Made by a program: the position numbers and the translations under genes. 64,000 nucleotides of DNA. Origin: Dyadobacter luticola (lineage in GTDB: Bacteria > Bacteroidota > Bacteroidia > Cytophagales > Spirosomataceae). The notes under the pieces were generated by a model. The model made no database searches and was not told the DNA's origin. It saw nothing but the letters and a program-made list of their open reading frames with translations. Within the stretch, counting starts at the first letter, position 1, and every line of letters starts with the position of its first letter. Positions 1 through 9,049 of the stretch are shown here, piece after piece. The stretch spans positions 1-64,000 of the forward strand of contig NZ_VCEJ01000008.1 of NCBI RefSeq assembly GCF_005860805.1, given 5' to 3'.

Positions 1-131
1 GCCCGATTGGGAGTGCAAAAGTGCACCATCAATTCTATAATAGCAAGCACCAGCCGCAAATATTTTTAAAGATTTTTTCGGAGTAAACACTAACCTATTG
101 ATAACCAGAAATTACCACTGCGTAAATATTT

Positions 132-479
132 TCAAGAATTTTTGAAATACTCCATCACATGCATCTTTAAAAGCGCTTCCTGCTTCAAAACGTCTCCTGG
201 TGGCAGTGCGCGGTTCAATTTAAAATGTGGCCAGCCATCCTTGTCCGCGTACTCAAAAGCATAGTAGCCGGAAAGACTTAGCACCCGGCAAATACCAATA
301 TGCATCAGATCCTGTTTTTGCTCTTTTGTAAACCTTTTGGCGCCCTGCCCCAGCTCTTGCACGCCGATTAAAAACAGTACTCCATTCAAGTCTGCCGGCT
401 TTTTACCCACCAGCATTTCCAGGTTTGTCAGCAGTTGCTCCCACTGCATGTCCAGCGGCTGGTCTTCATCTATATTCAT
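132..479 (-). CDS. conserved hypothetical protein, 115 aa
   Basis: Soluble acidic protein of about 115 residues with no signal peptide or membrane segment. I do not recognise a characterised family. The sequence is alternating helix and strand with a conserved-looking centre (an LFLIGVQELG stretch, then a Phe-Thr-Lys-Glu-Gln-Lys-Gln run and a Gly-Tyr-Tyr-Ala-Phe-Glu strand), which suggests a small folded domain and not a random frame. I start it at the ATG at 479, giving an acidic MNIDEDQP N-terminus. A longer frame reaches 512, but the added 11 residues look like leader sequence. It stands alone, divergent from the uvrD-like gene across about 190 bases. Real gene likely, function unknown. 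Confidence 0.6.
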   Translation of the reverse strand: MNIDEDQPLDMQWEQLLTNLEMLVGKKPADLNGVLFLIGVQELGQGAKRFTKEQKQDLMHIGICRVLSLSGYYAFEYADKDGWPHFKLNRALPPGDVLKQEALLKMHVMEYFKNS

Positions 480-633
480 TCTTGTAACTTTACCTTTATA
501 TAAGAATCCCAAAATTGCGAATTATACATAATAACCCTGCTTCCGCGATTTAATTCCTTTCAATCGTAGTTAGATAAGATCAACAACCAGCATACTGCCT
601 GCGTCACGGGGAAAGTCATTGACTGCTTTTTCC

Positions 634-641
634 TAACTTTG
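634..641 (+). promoter_or_regulatory. Bacteroidota -7 promoter element, TAACTTTG
   Basis: Exact match to the Bacteroidota -7 consensus TAnnTTTG, 26 bases upstream of the TTG start of the helicase gene. No convincing -33 TTTG is seen at 19-21 bases upstream, so this rests on the -7 element and its position. Confidence 0.5.
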
Positions 642-667
642 GCTTTTGCGCTATAAGAATAAGTACA

Positions 668-2956
668 TTGGAAGAACATACCATTTCAAACCATAAGGAT
701 TACCTGTCGACATTAAATGAACCGCAAAGAGCCGCGGTTTTGCATGGCGAGGGGCCTCTAATGATCATTGCGGGCGCGGGTTCGGGGAAGACCCGGGTGC
801 TAACTTACCGCATTGCGCATCTGATAGAGAATGGAGTAGACCCTTTTCGGATACTTTCGCTGACTTTTACCAATAAAGCTTCCGGAGAAATGCGCCATCG
901 GATTGAAGCCGCGGTAGGAACCGAAGCCAGAAATATCTGGATGGGCACATTCCACTCGGTTTTTGCTAAAATATTGCGGATAGAAGCCCGATACCTCGGT
1001 TACACCAGCGATTTTTCCATCTACGATACCGACGATTCCAAATCATTGCTTCGCAGCATTATAAAGGAGTTTAATCTGGACGATAAAACTTACAAGGCCA
1101 ATGTTGTTTTTAACCGGATTTCAGGCGCTAAAAACAGGCTGATCTCTGCGGATGACTACATTAACAACCCTGTCATCCAGGCAGATGACGACGCTGCGAA
1201 AATGAAAGAGATCGGAAGGTTGTATAAAACATACGCAACCCGGTGCTTTCAGGCGAATGCGATGGATTTCGACGACCTGCTTTTCAATACCAACATTCTC
1301 TTCCGCGATTTTCCCGACGTACTATATAAATATCAGCACAAGTTCAAGCATGTGATGGTCGATGAGTTTCAGGATACCAACGTTTCGCAGTACCTGATTA
1401 CCCGCAAACTTTCTGCGGTTCACAGGAACATTGTCGTGGTGGGGGATGATGCCCAAAGTATCTACGCTTTCCGCGGTGCGAACATTGAGAACATTCTGAA
1501 TTTTGAAAAAGATTTTCCCGATGTAAAAACCATCAAGCTGGAACAAAACTACCGGTCGACGAGCAACATTGTCAATGCTGCTAACTCGGTCATTGCCAGG
1601 AATAAAGCCCAGCTTGAAAAGACGACTTTTACCCAGAATGAAGAAGGCGCGCTGATCGATGTCATCAAGGCGGGCTCTGATAATGAGGAAGGAAGGCTGG
1701 TAGCGACGGCGATTTTTGAAGAAAAAATGCAGAAGGCGCTGCGAAATGAAAACTTCGCGATCCTCTACCGGACCAATGCGCAGTCCAGGTCTTTTGAAGA
1801 AGCGCTGCGGAAGCTGGGAATCAAGTACCGGATCATTGGCGGCCAGTCATTTTACCAGCGGAAAGAAATCAAGGATCTGCTTGCATATCTGCGGTTTACG
1901 GTGAATCAGCGGGATGAAGAAGCTTTCAAAAGGATCATTAACCTGCCGAAAAGAGGGATCGGCGATACGACCGTCGCGAAAATTGCGGTGGCGGCTTCTG
2001 AAAATAATCTTCCGATCTGGGAAGTGGTGGCCAACATTGGGCAATACGCGAGCGGCCGGACGATCGCCCCGATCGAGCAGTTTGCTACATTAATTAAAAG
2101 CTTCAAAATCCAGGTCGAAGAAGGAAAGGATGCCTACAAGATTTCGGCGCATATTGCCAAAACCTCCGGGATTTTGCGGGAATTGTATGAAGATAAAACC
2201 GTCGAAGGTTTGTCGCGGTATGAGAACGTGCAGGAATTATTAAATGGTATCAAGGAATTTGTTGACAGTGAGGCCAATGAGGACAAAACATTAAGCGCCT
2301 TTCTGCAATCGGTTTCGCTGCTGACCAATGCCGATGAGCCGGACGATAATAATGATCACGACCGGGTGACTATGATGACCATTCACTCCGCCAAAGGTCT
2401 GGAATTCAGGAATGTATTTATTGTAGGGCTGGAAGAAGACCTTTTCCCAAGCCAGATGATGCTCGAAAACAGGCAGGATCTGGAAGAAGAAAGAAGGTTA
2501 TTTTATGTGGCGATTACCCGCGCCGAGAAAAAGCTGTCATTTTCCTACGCCGAGAGCCGCTATCAGTGGGGCCGGATCAAAATGTGTGAGCCGAGCCGGT
2601 TTTTGCTGGAAGTAGACAACCGCTTTCTGAATGTTTCGAAAATGGTGCAGAATGCCCTCGAACGCGACACAACGCCGCCAGTTACCTCATTTGCGAGAAA
2701 CCTGATCCAGAGAAAACCTTCGGAACCGGCCCGCGCAGTCAGTCCGCAGTCGGCACATACGCCGTCTACTGATTTCGTCCCGAGCGATACTTTCGACCTG
2801 GCCGAAGGTGACAAAGTGGAACATTTGAAATTCGGTTTTGGAGAAGTGGTCAAAATGGATGTGAATGGTACGGACCGGAAAGCAACCGTCAAATTTAACC
2901 TCGTGGGAGAGAAAACATTGCTGCTCAGTTTTGCCAAACTGAGAATTCTTAAATAA
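668..2956 (+). CDS. UvrD/PcrA-type ATP-dependent DNA helicase
   Basis: Superfamily 1A 3'-5' DNA helicase for nucleotide excision repair, mismatch repair or removal of recombinase filaments. All SF1 motifs are visible in order: Q motif LNEPQRAAV near residue 17, Walker A AGAGSGKT at 35-42, Walker B DEFQD at 232-236, motif III DDAQSIYAFRGA, motif IV LEQNYRST, motif V MTIHSAKGLEF and motif VI ERRLFYVAITRA. The last 50 residues (KFGFGEVV onward) form the small Tudor-like domain typical of PcrA/UvrD C-termini. Length (762) fits the family. The start is a TTG at 668, because the next in-frame ATG lies just before Walker A and would remove the Q motif. It is most like PcrA/UvrD; Rep is less likely given the C-terminal domain. 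Confidence 0.93.
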   Translation: MEEHTISNHKDYLSTLNEPQRAAVLHGEGPLMIIAGAGSGKTRVLTYRIAHLIENGVDPFRILSLTFTNKASGEMRHRIEAAVGTEARNIWMGTFHSVFAKILRIEARYLGYTSDFSIYDTDDSKSLLRSIIKEFNLDDKTYKANVVFNRISGAKNRLISADDYINNPVIQADDDAAKMKEIGRLYKTYATRCFQANAMDFDDLLFNTNILFRDFPDVLYKYQHKFKHVMVDEFQDTNVSQYLITRKLSAVHRNIVVVGDDAQSIYAFRGANIENILNFEKDFPDVKTIKLEQNYRSTSNIVNAANSVIARNKAQLEKTTFTQNEEGALIDVIKAGSDNEEGRLVATAIFEEKMQKALRNENFAILYRTNAQSRSFEEALRKLGIKYRIIGGQSFYQRKEIKDLLAYLRFTVNQRDEEAFKRIINLPKRGIGDTTVAKIAVAASENNLPIWEVVANIGQYASGRTIAPIEQFATLIKSFKIQVEEGKDAYKISAHIAKTSGILRELYEDKTVEGLSRYENVQELLNGIKEFVDSEANEDKTLSAFLQSVSLLTNADEPDDNNDHDRVTMMTIHSAKGLEFRNVFIVGLEEDLFPSQMMLENRQDLEEERRLFYVAITRAEKKLSFSYAESRYQWGRIKMCEPSRFLLEVDNRFLNVSKMVQNALERDTTPPVTSFARNLIQRKPSEPARAVSPQSAHTPSTDFVPSDTFDLAEGDKVEHLKFGFGEVVKMDVNGTDRKATVKFNLVGEKTLLLSFAKLRILK

Positions 2957-3043
2957 ATCTACGGGAATAGTTATAGTAAGTTGTTCAGCCGCTTTCTAGT
3001 TATTATTGCCCTGAAACTTCAACAAATAACACAAGTAAAAATT

Positions 3044-4540
3044 ATGTTTTTAGATACCGATATTCTACAAATAAATGACCGGGGAAGTGACATTGACACT
3101 GTAAAAGAACAAGTTGGCTATTTTGAAAATGGTTTTCCGTTTTTGCAGCTTTCCAAAGCGGCTACGGTTGGCGATGGAATTATCAGGCTGACCGACGAAG
3201 AAATTACGCAGCTGATCAGTGATTTTGATAAAAAAGCGTCCGAAGGTGAAATTGCATTATTGAAATTTGTCCCCGCTTCCGGTGCCGCTACCCGCATGTT
3301 CAAGTCTCTTTTTGGGTTTCTGGATGCCGGAAAAAAAGACAAATCCGTAGAAGAATTTTTTGCGAGGCTGCGCGACTTTGCGTTTTATGATGACCTGAAA
3401 ACATCGCTTGCAGCAGACGGAAATGACATTGAAACGGCCGATGAAGAAACGATTGTTTCGTATTTTCTGACAGGTAAAGGTCTGGGTTACGGCGAATTAC
3501 CAAAAGGTTTGTTGAAATTCCACAACTACGAGGACCGCTCGCGGACGCCGCTGGAAGAACATTTGGTAGAAGGAGCGAAGTATGCCAATGCTGGCAGCAA
3601 TGTTCAAATCCATTTTACAGTTTCGCCCGATCACCGTGATAAATTTGAAAAATTGGTCGTGGAAGTTTTACCGAGTTATCAGTCTGAATATGGCGTGCGG
3701 TACATTGTTTCTTTTTCGGAGCAAAAAAATTCGACGGATACGATCGCGGTAAATCCGGATAATACGCCTTTCCGGGAAAAAGACGGGAGCTTACTTTTCC
3801 GCCCGGCGGGTCACGGTGCGCTGCTGGAAAACCTGGGCCAGCTTGATGCCGATATTATTTTTATTAAAAACATCGATAATGTTGTCCCTGACAGGATTAA
3901 GGACGATACCATTACGTATAAAAAGGCTCTGGCGGGGATTGTTTTGAAATACCAAAAACAGGTTTTCGATTATTTGGAAAAACTGGAATCAGGCGCTGAT
4001 GCAGCATTGCTGGCAGAACTGGACACATTCTTCAAAAATGAATTATGCGTAATTCCTCCTGCTGAATTCGAATCCTGGTCAGATGATGAAAAGAAAGCTT
4101 ATTTTATTGAAAAACTCGACCGTCCGATCCGTGCCTGCGGGATGGTAAAAAACCAGGGCGAACCAGGTGGAGGACCTTTCTGGGCAGAGAATGCGGATAA
4201 ATCTTCTTCTTTGCAGATCGTCGAATCGGCGCAGGTGGACGTAGACAACGAAGCCCAAAACACCATTTTCAAAGAATCAACCCACTTTAATCCCGTAGAT
4301 CTGGTGTGCGGCGTGAAAAATAGCAAAGGTGAATTGTATGATCTGAAAAAATTCCGCGATCCTTTGACCGGTTTTATCACCGCAAAATCAAAAGACGGAA
4401 AAGATCTGAAAGCGCAGGAATTGCCAGGTTTGTGGAATGGTGCGATGGCTGATTGGAATACCTTATTTGTAGAAGTGCCGCTAATCACATTCAATCCGGT
4501 GAAAACGGTGAATGATCTTTTACGCGAGCAGCACCAATAG
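3044..4540 (+). CDS. DUF4301 family protein, 498 aa
   Basis: Matches what I know as DUF4301, a Bacteroidota-restricted family with no assigned reaction. Near residue 90 it carries PASGAATRMFKSL, which resembles the glycine-rich phosphate loop of sugar nucleotidyltransferases. Later it has an FRPAGHGALLENL segment and a long C-terminal alpha/beta region. The resemblance suggests a nucleotidyltransferase-like fold, but this is inference. A TTG at 2981 would give 21 extra residues; I prefer the ATG at 3044 (MFLDTDIL), because the extra stretch reads as intergenic leader. It lies 87 bases behind the helicase and converges on the Lrp-type gene, sharing a hairpin terminator with it. Confidence 0.8.
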   Translation: MFLDTDILQINDRGSDIDTVKEQVGYFENGFPFLQLSKAATVGDGIIRLTDEEITQLISDFDKKASEGEIALLKFVPASGAATRMFKSLFGFLDAGKKDKSVEEFFARLRDFAFYDDLKTSLAADGNDIETADEETIVSYFLTGKGLGYGELPKGLLKFHNYEDRSRTPLEEHLVEGAKYANAGSNVQIHFTVSPDHRDKFEKLVVEVLPSYQSEYGVRYIVSFSEQKNSTDTIAVNPDNTPFREKDGSLLFRPAGHGALLENLGQLDADIIFIKNIDNVVPDRIKDDTITYKKALAGIVLKYQKQVFDYLEKLESGADAALLAELDTFFKNELCVIPPAEFESWSDDEKKAYFIEKLDRPIRACGMVKNQGEPGGGPFWAENADKSSSLQIVESAQVDVDNEAQNTIFKESTHFNPVDLVCGVKNSKGELYDLKKFRDPLTGFITAKSKDGKDLKAQELPGLWNGAMADWNTLFVEVPLITFNPVKTVNDLLREQHQ

Positions 4541-4551
4541 TTTTAAAAGTA

Positions 4552-4603
4552 AATCCAAATAAAAAACCGTCCGAAGTGATTCAGACGGTTTTTTATTTGG
4601 ATT
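4552..4603. terminator. bidirectional terminator with 20-bp perfect stem
   Basis: Two perfectly complementary 20-base arms (4552-4571 and 4584-4603) around a 12-base spacer. The GC part of the stem (ACCGTC/GACGGT) is flanked by A-rich and T-rich runs, so each strand ends in a U tract. It lies between the convergent DUF4301 and Lrp-type genes and can terminate both. Confidence 0.88.
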
Positions 4604-4615
4604 AATATTTTCGGA

Positions 4616-5089
4616 TCATGGTATCGGCAGTACTTTGCTTTCTTTAAATGTGGACAGGATCACCATCGTCTGCGTACTTGCAACTTCTTCAATTTCATTG
4701 ATTTTTTCCAGCATCAACTTCTGGTAAGTACTGATATCTTTTGAAATAACCCTTAAAAGAAAATCACCGGTACCAGTAATATGGTGGCATTCAATCACTT
4801 CTGGTATTGCATGGATCTTTTCAACAAAAGATTCAGTAACTGCTTTTCTGTGACCTACCAGTGAAATCTGAACGAAAGTACTTACGCCCAAACCAACTTT
4901 TTCTGGCTCTAACTGAGCGTGATAGCTTTTAATGATCCCCGACTGTTCCAGTTTTTTAACACGCTCCAATGTTGGCGCAGGAGACAGGCCTATTTCTTTG
5001 GAAAGTTGTGCATTCGTTATTTTCGCATTCGTTTGAAGGATTTCCAGTACTTTACGGTCTATCTGGTCTAACTTAATAATGGCCGACAT
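4616..5089 (-). CDS. Lrp/AsnC family transcriptional regulator
   Basis: DNA-binding regulator of the feast/famine family (157 aa, usual length). The N-terminal winged helix-turn-helix runs from about residue 8 to 60 (LDQIDRKVLEILQ, then NAQLSKEIGLSPAPTLERVKKLE). The C-terminal RAM ligand-binding and oligomerisation domain follows, with the characteristic ITGTGDFLLRV strand near residue 105. Regulators of this family sense amino acids and form dimers to octamers. No metabolic gene lies in its operon, so the ligand and targets cannot be read from context. A -7 box lies 45 bases upstream. Confidence 0.92.
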   Translation of the reverse strand: MSAIIKLDQIDRKVLEILQTNAKITNAQLSKEIGLSPAPTLERVKKLEQSGIIKSYHAQLEPEKVGLGVSTFVQISLVGHRKAVTESFVEKIHAIPEVIECHHITGTGDFLLRVISKDISTYQKLMLEKINEIEEVASTQTMVILSTFKESKVLPIP

Positions 5090-5133
5090 TTCTCTATGAC
5101 TAAGGTTTATACTAAGCCCATTTTAGGACGCTG

Positions 5134-5141
5134 CAAAACTA
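5134..5141 (-). promoter_or_regulatory. Bacteroidota -7 element, TAGTTTTG
   Basis: TAnnTTTG match on the minus strand, 45 bases upstream of the Lrp-type regulator start. Lrp proteins are often autoregulated and AT-rich sequence surrounds this site, but no operator palindrome is clear. Confidence 0.5.
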
Positions 5142-5273
5142 ATTAGTTTCCCGAAGAATCGTATAATTTTATACTGGAAATTTGTCAAAAAATAGAATTA
5201 TAGTAGGTTAAAAATGAATTTAGTAACTAAATATTAGGTCAGCGCTAGTTATAACGCATTAATAACAACTCGT

Positions 5274-6215
5274 TTAAACCGCGTAAGTTTCGATTTTCGA
5301 CAAAAAATCCTGGTAAGTCATTGTGATTCCTTCCTCCAAATCAATGCTGTGTTTCCAGCCCAATGCATGCAGCTTGCTTACATCCATTAGTTTCCTAGGA
5401 GTACCATCTGGTTTGTCAGAATTCCAGTGAATTTCGCCTTCATATCCCACCACATTCTTGATCATTTCCGCCAAAGATTTGATGGAAACATCCGAGCCGA
5501 CACCGACATTGAGGAAGCCTGGTTCGTCATAATTCAACATTAAATAGTAGCAGGCGGCGGCCAGATCATCGGCGTGCAAAAACTCGCGTAGGGGAGAACC
5601 TGTACCCCATAATTCAACAAAAGGCTTATTTTCTTCCTTGGCCTCGTGAAACTTGCGGATCATGGCAGGCAGTACGTGAGAGTTATTCAGATCATAATTA
5701 TCATTGGGGCCGTACAGGTTGGTCGGCATCACCGAGATGAAGTTGCTGCCATATTGCGAGCGGTAGGCCTCACACATTTTGATACCCGCAATTTTAGCGA
5801 TCGCGTAAGGTTCGTTGGTCGGTTCCAGAAGTCCGGTCAGCAACGCATCTTCCTGCAAAGGTTGCGGTGCCAGTTTTGGATAGATGCAGCTCGAACCCAG
5901 GAACATGAGCTTAGTGGCACCGTTTCTGTATGCGCTATCAATTACATTGTTCTGTATCAGCAGGTTATCATTCAGGAATTCGGCGCGATAAATGTTGTTG
6001 GCCATGATTCCGCCCACTTTTGCGGCTGCAAGAAAAATATATTCGGGCTTTTCAGCTTCGAAAAATGCCCTGACAGCAGCCTGGTTTCTCAGATCGAGTT
6101 CGGAGGAGGTTTTTAATATAAGATTAGTAAATCCTTCTTGCACCAATTTGCGGTGAATAGCAGAGCCCACCATCCCGCGATGCCCGGCGATATAAATTTT
6201 AGAACTTTTTTCCAC
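5274..6215 (-). CDS. fcl: GDP-L-fucose synthase
   Basis: Epimerase/reductase of the extended short-chain dehydrogenase family. It converts GDP-4-keto-6-deoxymannose to GDP-L-fucose with NADPH, supplying fucose for surface glycans. The nucleotide-binding loop GHRGMVGS lies at residues 11-18. The catalytic set is Ser108/109 (GSSC) with Tyr137 and Lys141 (YAIAK), and a GGIMANN stretch typical of the family sits near 68-74. Length 313 fits. GDP-mannose 4,6-dehydratase, the usual partner, is not adjacent. The gene is divergent from the YwqK-like gene. Confidence 0.95.
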   Translation of the reverse strand: MEKSSKIYIAGHRGMVGSAIHRKLVQEGFTNLILKTSSELDLRNQAAVRAFFEAEKPEYIFLAAAKVGGIMANNIYRAEFLNDNLLIQNNVIDSAYRNGATKLMFLGSSCIYPKLAPQPLQEDALLTGLLEPTNEPYAIAKIAGIKMCEAYRSQYGSNFISVMPTNLYGPNDNYDLNNSHVLPAMIRKFHEAKEENKPFVELWGTGSPLREFLHADDLAAACYYLMLNYDEPGFLNVGVGSDVSIKSLAEMIKNVVGYEGEIHWNSDKPDGTPRKLMDVSKLHALGWKHSIDLEEGITMTYQDFLSKIETYAV

Positions 6216-6270
6216 TGGGTTTGTTTAATTTTGTGCTTTGATAATCAATATAGAAAAAACCAATTCGTTA

Positions 6271-6278
6271 CAAAAGTA
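6271..6278 (-). promoter_or_regulatory. candidate -7 element for fcl, TACTTTTG
   Basis: TAnnTTTG match on the minus strand, 55 bases upstream of fcl, inside the 95-base divergent gap. The -33 partner is not convincing. Confidence 0.4.
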
Positions 6279-6310
6279 ACAATCTTGCTCTGAAGAAAAA
6301 TCCAATTCGA

Positions 6311-7327
6311 ATGCAAAGAGTTATTCTCGTCTCGGGCTTTTTCTCCCTGTGCCTGGCAGCCGCAACTTCTGCACAGTCGGTCCAAAAGGACACGGCTCCG
6401 CCTGCCTGGCTTCCCAAAGAGATCGTCAAGAAAGATACCATCAACCGCTCCAAAGACTTGAAATCGTTTGTTTCAGGTCTCGATCCGGTGGTAGGCGCCT
6501 CATTACCAGGCTCGAATAATAAATCTACCAGCCTGTCCACACTATTCGGTGAAACCATTCCCGACCTGGGTTTGAGGGTGAAAGAATACAAAAGCCAGAA
6601 AAAAGACCGTAAAGCCAAAAAGGAAAGGACCCGACTTGCAAAAGTGCAATATAAGGACATTCCGATGGTGGCCATGTCGGTGAAATACGGCAGTGGCGAC
6701 CGGGCGACGGTTGAATCATTTCACGTTTTGAAAGAATACAAACCGATGAGCCAGTATGTGCGGGCTACCGAGACACGCTGGTATGATAAAAAGGGTAAAA
6801 AGCTGAGCTCGGCGCTGGTCAAGGAAACACAGCATGCACTGCCGCTGCACGGTTCTTATAAAAAATACAGCGGTGAAAATCTGATTGAGGAAGGCTATTA
6901 TTATATGGGTGTGAAGGATGGCCGCTGGGTGAAATATGACGCCAAATATAACCTGATCGATAAAACGGTTTGGGACAAAGGTTTTCCCGCGGAATCGCGT
7001 ATAACCTACTACGATTCAGCACATACGCAGGTGAAAGAAGTGGTGCCGGTAATATTCGGTGAGGTGGAAGGGGAGTATCTGTCGTTTTACAAAGAAGGTC
7101 AGCTGATGACCAATGGTAAATACGACGAAGGCAAAAAAGTAGGACGCTGGGTAGATTATTATCAATTTCGCCGCCAGCGTAAAAAAGAAGTACAGTACCC
7201 AAAAACCGGCTGGGATGAAGATTTCGAGCCTTTTGTGTTGAGGGAGTGGGACGATAAAGGCAAGCTGCTGTACGATTACACCAAAGATCCCCGTGCCTCC
7301 GTGGAGGAAGAAGAAACCGAAAATTAA
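6311..7327 (+). CDS. secreted YwqK/MORN-like repeat protein
   Basis: 338-residue exported protein with a clear signal peptide (MQRVILVSGFFSLCLAAATS, then AQ). After a basic low-complexity region (about 95-115, rich in Lys, Arg and Asp), the C-terminal half contains imperfect repeats of the kind GxYKKYxGENLIEEGYYxxGxKDGxWVKYD. These resemble the repeats of proteins annotated as YwqK-family or MORN-like. In Bacteroidota such proteins are common, secreted and uncharacterised, and the toxin-antitoxin label sometimes attached to YwqK should not be transferred. The following membrane protein starts 20 bases downstream, so they are probably co-transcribed. Confidence 0.7.
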   Translation: MQRVILVSGFFSLCLAAATSAQSVQKDTAPPAWLPKEIVKKDTINRSKDLKSFVSGLDPVVGASLPGSNNKSTSLSTLFGETIPDLGLRVKEYKSQKKDRKAKKERTRLAKVQYKDIPMVAMSVKYGSGDRATVESFHVLKEYKPMSQYVRATETRWYDKKGKKLSSALVKETQHALPLHGSYKKYSGENLIEEGYYYMGVKDGRWVKYDAKYNLIDKTVWDKGFPAESRITYYDSAHTQVKEVVPVIFGEVEGEYLSFYKEGQLMTNGKYDEGKKVGRWVDYYQFRRQRKKEVQYPKTGWDEDFEPFVLREWDDKGKLLYDYTKDPRASVEEEETEN

Positions 7328-7347
7328 CGGGGCACATTCATTTTTCT

Positions 7348-9045
7348 ATGCATTTACCTCTCCTCCGGTCTGTCAGAAATAATCGCTGGCTTGTATTTAT
7401 TTTTTGCATTATCCCGGTCTTGATCTACATCTGGGTTTTTAATGCTATCGCGCTGAATGTCAACTATGTCGCCTTCGACGACATTATGATTTTGGGGATC
7501 ATACCGGAGTTCGACAATGCTACATTGCTCCGTCGCTGGCAGCTGCTCACCACACTTTTTCCCGAGCACCGCCTCGTGTTTTCCCGCTCGGTCATCCTTA
7601 CATTACATACGATTTTCGGTCAGGTAAATCTGGTCTGGCCCATGATCATTGCCAACATTTGCTGGGCTTTGTGTGCGGTGGTTTTTTACAAAGCTTTTCG
7701 CAAATTGAAGATTTCACGCTGGTATTTTGTGCCGGTCATGTGGCTTTGGTTCAACATTCAGTCTTTTGAAAATATCTTCTGGGCAGTCAGCTCGCTTTGC
7801 AATTTCGGCGTGCTGCTCTTTGCTTTGACCGCACTTTATTTTGCGGTCTATCATCCGCAAAAACCCATTTATTCGCTTCTTTTCGCGGTTTTAGCCACAT
7901 TTACTTATGGAAATGGTTTGATGGTTTTGCCGGTTGTCGGTTTGACTTACCTGCTCGCCGGTTACCGGAAACAGTTTGTGATCACATTGGTTACGACCGT
8001 CATCGTCGCCCTGATATACTTCATCGACTTTACGCCCATCACCCAAAACCTCGATTTTAAAAACCCTCAACAAGTCAAAGAAGGCTTTTTCGGTTTCTTC
8101 GGATTTGTAGGTTCCATCGCCACATTGACTGCTTATAACACGCCAACATTCAGGCTATATCTCGCATCTGCCGCAGGTATGCTGATGATTTTTGGTCTAC
8201 TGGTTTTATTCCGGAAACAGTATCTGCCCGTCTGGAATTCGGTTTGGTTAAAAGCGAGGTATACCAACCAAAATGCTCTTTTCGCAGCTGCTATTGCCAT
8301 TTTTGTCGCGATCACCGCCTTGATTTTAACCTATAAAAGGATCCCGACCGATACTTTCGAAGGCATGTTCAAAGGGCGCTACCGGATGTATTCCACGCTC
8401 TGGTGCCTGGCGCTTTATTTCGGGTTTCTCTCGGTGAGCAGTGAAAGTGTTATCAGAAAAGTATCGCCAGTAATATTACTGGTTGCGATTTTACTAAACT
8501 TCGTGATCCTGCAAACCAACTTTGCGGATGCCGTCAACAACCGCCGCTCCGCGATTGCTCAGGAGTTCAATGCACGTTATAACGCAGACTGGCTGGGCGT
8601 GAGGATGTTTTCGATGGACCAGAAATACTATGAAAAGATCAGGTCGTACTACAAATCTGCCGACCCCGTGGCGGAAGGCTGGAACCCTCAAATGATGTCT
8701 GAAACAATTCCTTGTGACAGCATTTACGCGCCAACCCTGATCTCAAAAGTAGGTCCGTACATTACCATTAATTTCGAAAACGACTTTTTTAAAGCAAAAA
8801 GAGACTATTCCGACGGCGCGTATATTTTATTGAAATCAGCGAACCATACCTATGTTTCTGCCCAAAATCAGCCTGCGGTGCCTTTAAAAACAACATTACG
8901 CAGGGGGATGTATTTTTCAAAAGGCGCATTTGGCAGTTTCCACGAAGCCAATGTAGAGCCGGGTACTTACAACATTTACCTCCTTGTACGTCGGGATGGA
9001 ATGAATAGAATTTATTGTACCGGCAAAACCTGGGAGGAAAAATAG
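7348..9045 (+). CDS. polytopic membrane protein, possible GT-C glycosyltransferase
   Basis: 565 residues with about ten hydrophobic segments up to roughly residue 400, then a soluble C-terminal domain of about 160 residues. After the first membrane helix comes a loop with VAFDDIMILG, and a second conserved-looking patch FPEHRLVFSR follows. Acidic pairs in the first outer loop are typical of GT-C enzymes that use lipid-linked sugar donors, so a GT-C role in surface glycan assembly is plausible but not proven. I do not recognise the specific family. It is probably co-transcribed with the YwqK-like gene. It ends only 4 bases from the end of the convergent PBP4 gene, with no terminator between. 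Confidence 0.55.
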   Translation: MHLPLLRSVRNNRWLVFIFCIIPVLIYIWVFNAIALNVNYVAFDDIMILGIIPEFDNATLLRRWQLLTTLFPEHRLVFSRSVILTLHTIFGQVNLVWPMIIANICWALCAVVFYKAFRKLKISRWYFVPVMWLWFNIQSFENIFWAVSSLCNFGVLLFALTALYFAVYHPQKPIYSLLFAVLATFTYGNGLMVLPVVGLTYLLAGYRKQFVITLVTTVIVALIYFIDFTPITQNLDFKNPQQVKEGFFGFFGFVGSIATLTAYNTPTFRLYLASAAGMLMIFGLLVLFRKQYLPVWNSVWLKARYTNQNALFAAAIAIFVAITALILTYKRIPTDTFEGMFKGRYRMYSTLWCLALYFGFLSVSSESVIRKVSPVILLVAILLNFVILQTNFADAVNNRRSAIAQEFNARYNADWLGVRMFSMDQKYYEKIRSYYKSADPVAEGWNPQMMSETIPCDSIYAPTLISKVGPYITINFENDFFKAKRDYSDGAYILLKSANHTYVSAQNQPAVPLKTTLRRGMYFSKGAFGSFHEANVEPGTYNIYLLVRRDGMNRIYCTGKTWEEK

Positions 9046-9049
9046 CGGG

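Noticed and set aside
5646-6116. 156-codon plus-strand frame
   Set aside because: Shadow of fcl on the opposite strand, without a recognisable protein.
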